In this document: positions 35,934 to 35,934 of the stretch, piece after piece
Numbering within the stretch: the stretch's first letter is position 1
Layout: every line of letters starts with the position of its first letter
DNA from: Actinomycetota bacterium
Lineage (GTDB): Bacteria; Actinomycetota; Acidimicrobiia; Acidimicrobiales; CADCSY01
Reading direction: 5' to 3'
Assembly (NCBI GenBank): GCA_016781135.1
Contig: JADDQY010000088.1
Location: 1-35,934, forward strand
Length of the DNA stretch: 35,934 nt
Notes under the pieces: model-generated
What the model was told of the DNA's origin: nothing
What the model saw: the letters and a program-made list of their open reading frames with translations, nothing else
Database searches by the model: none
Position numbers and translations under genes: made by a program

Positions 35934-35934
35934 A

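Overview
High-GC, actinobacterial-looking chromosomal window (an Acidimicrobiia-like origin is inference only) with about 29 supportable genes and no rRNA, tRNA, CRISPR array or intact transposon recognised. Left to right: a disrupted lipoxygenase-family gene (two apparent frameshifts plus an in-frame TGA); SAM methyltransferase; RsbW-like ATPase; DEAD-box helicase with a DbpA-type C-terminus; PAP2 phosphatase; second methyltransferase; ABM-domain protein; an orphan, degenerate LuxR HTH remnant abutting a GMC oxidoreductase; PEBP protein; bifunctional PutA; YceI; DtxR-family regulator; Fe(III)-type ABC transporter whose ATPase gene is convergent and overlaps the permease tail; BioY; HMA/CopZ-like protein; HelD-like helicase coupled to a CDGSH protein; an overlapping MarR-patatin-hemE-hemH-hemY cluster; and a nitrate assimilation locus: NasA-like molybdoenzyme, a fused DmsB-DmsC-like electron-transfer/membrane subunit, a siroheme nitrite reductase fused to a Rieske domain, and NarK. 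The most interesting signals are the rearranged nitrate module and its divergent control region (GlnR-like boxes, possible leaderless leader peptide), a palindrome with DtxR-like arms but unusual spacing over the -10 of the iron transporter promoter, and recurrent TANNNT boxes 6-8 nt upstream of start codons that suggest many leaderless mRNAs. All calls come from reading the sequence and supplied ORFs; no database searches were run.
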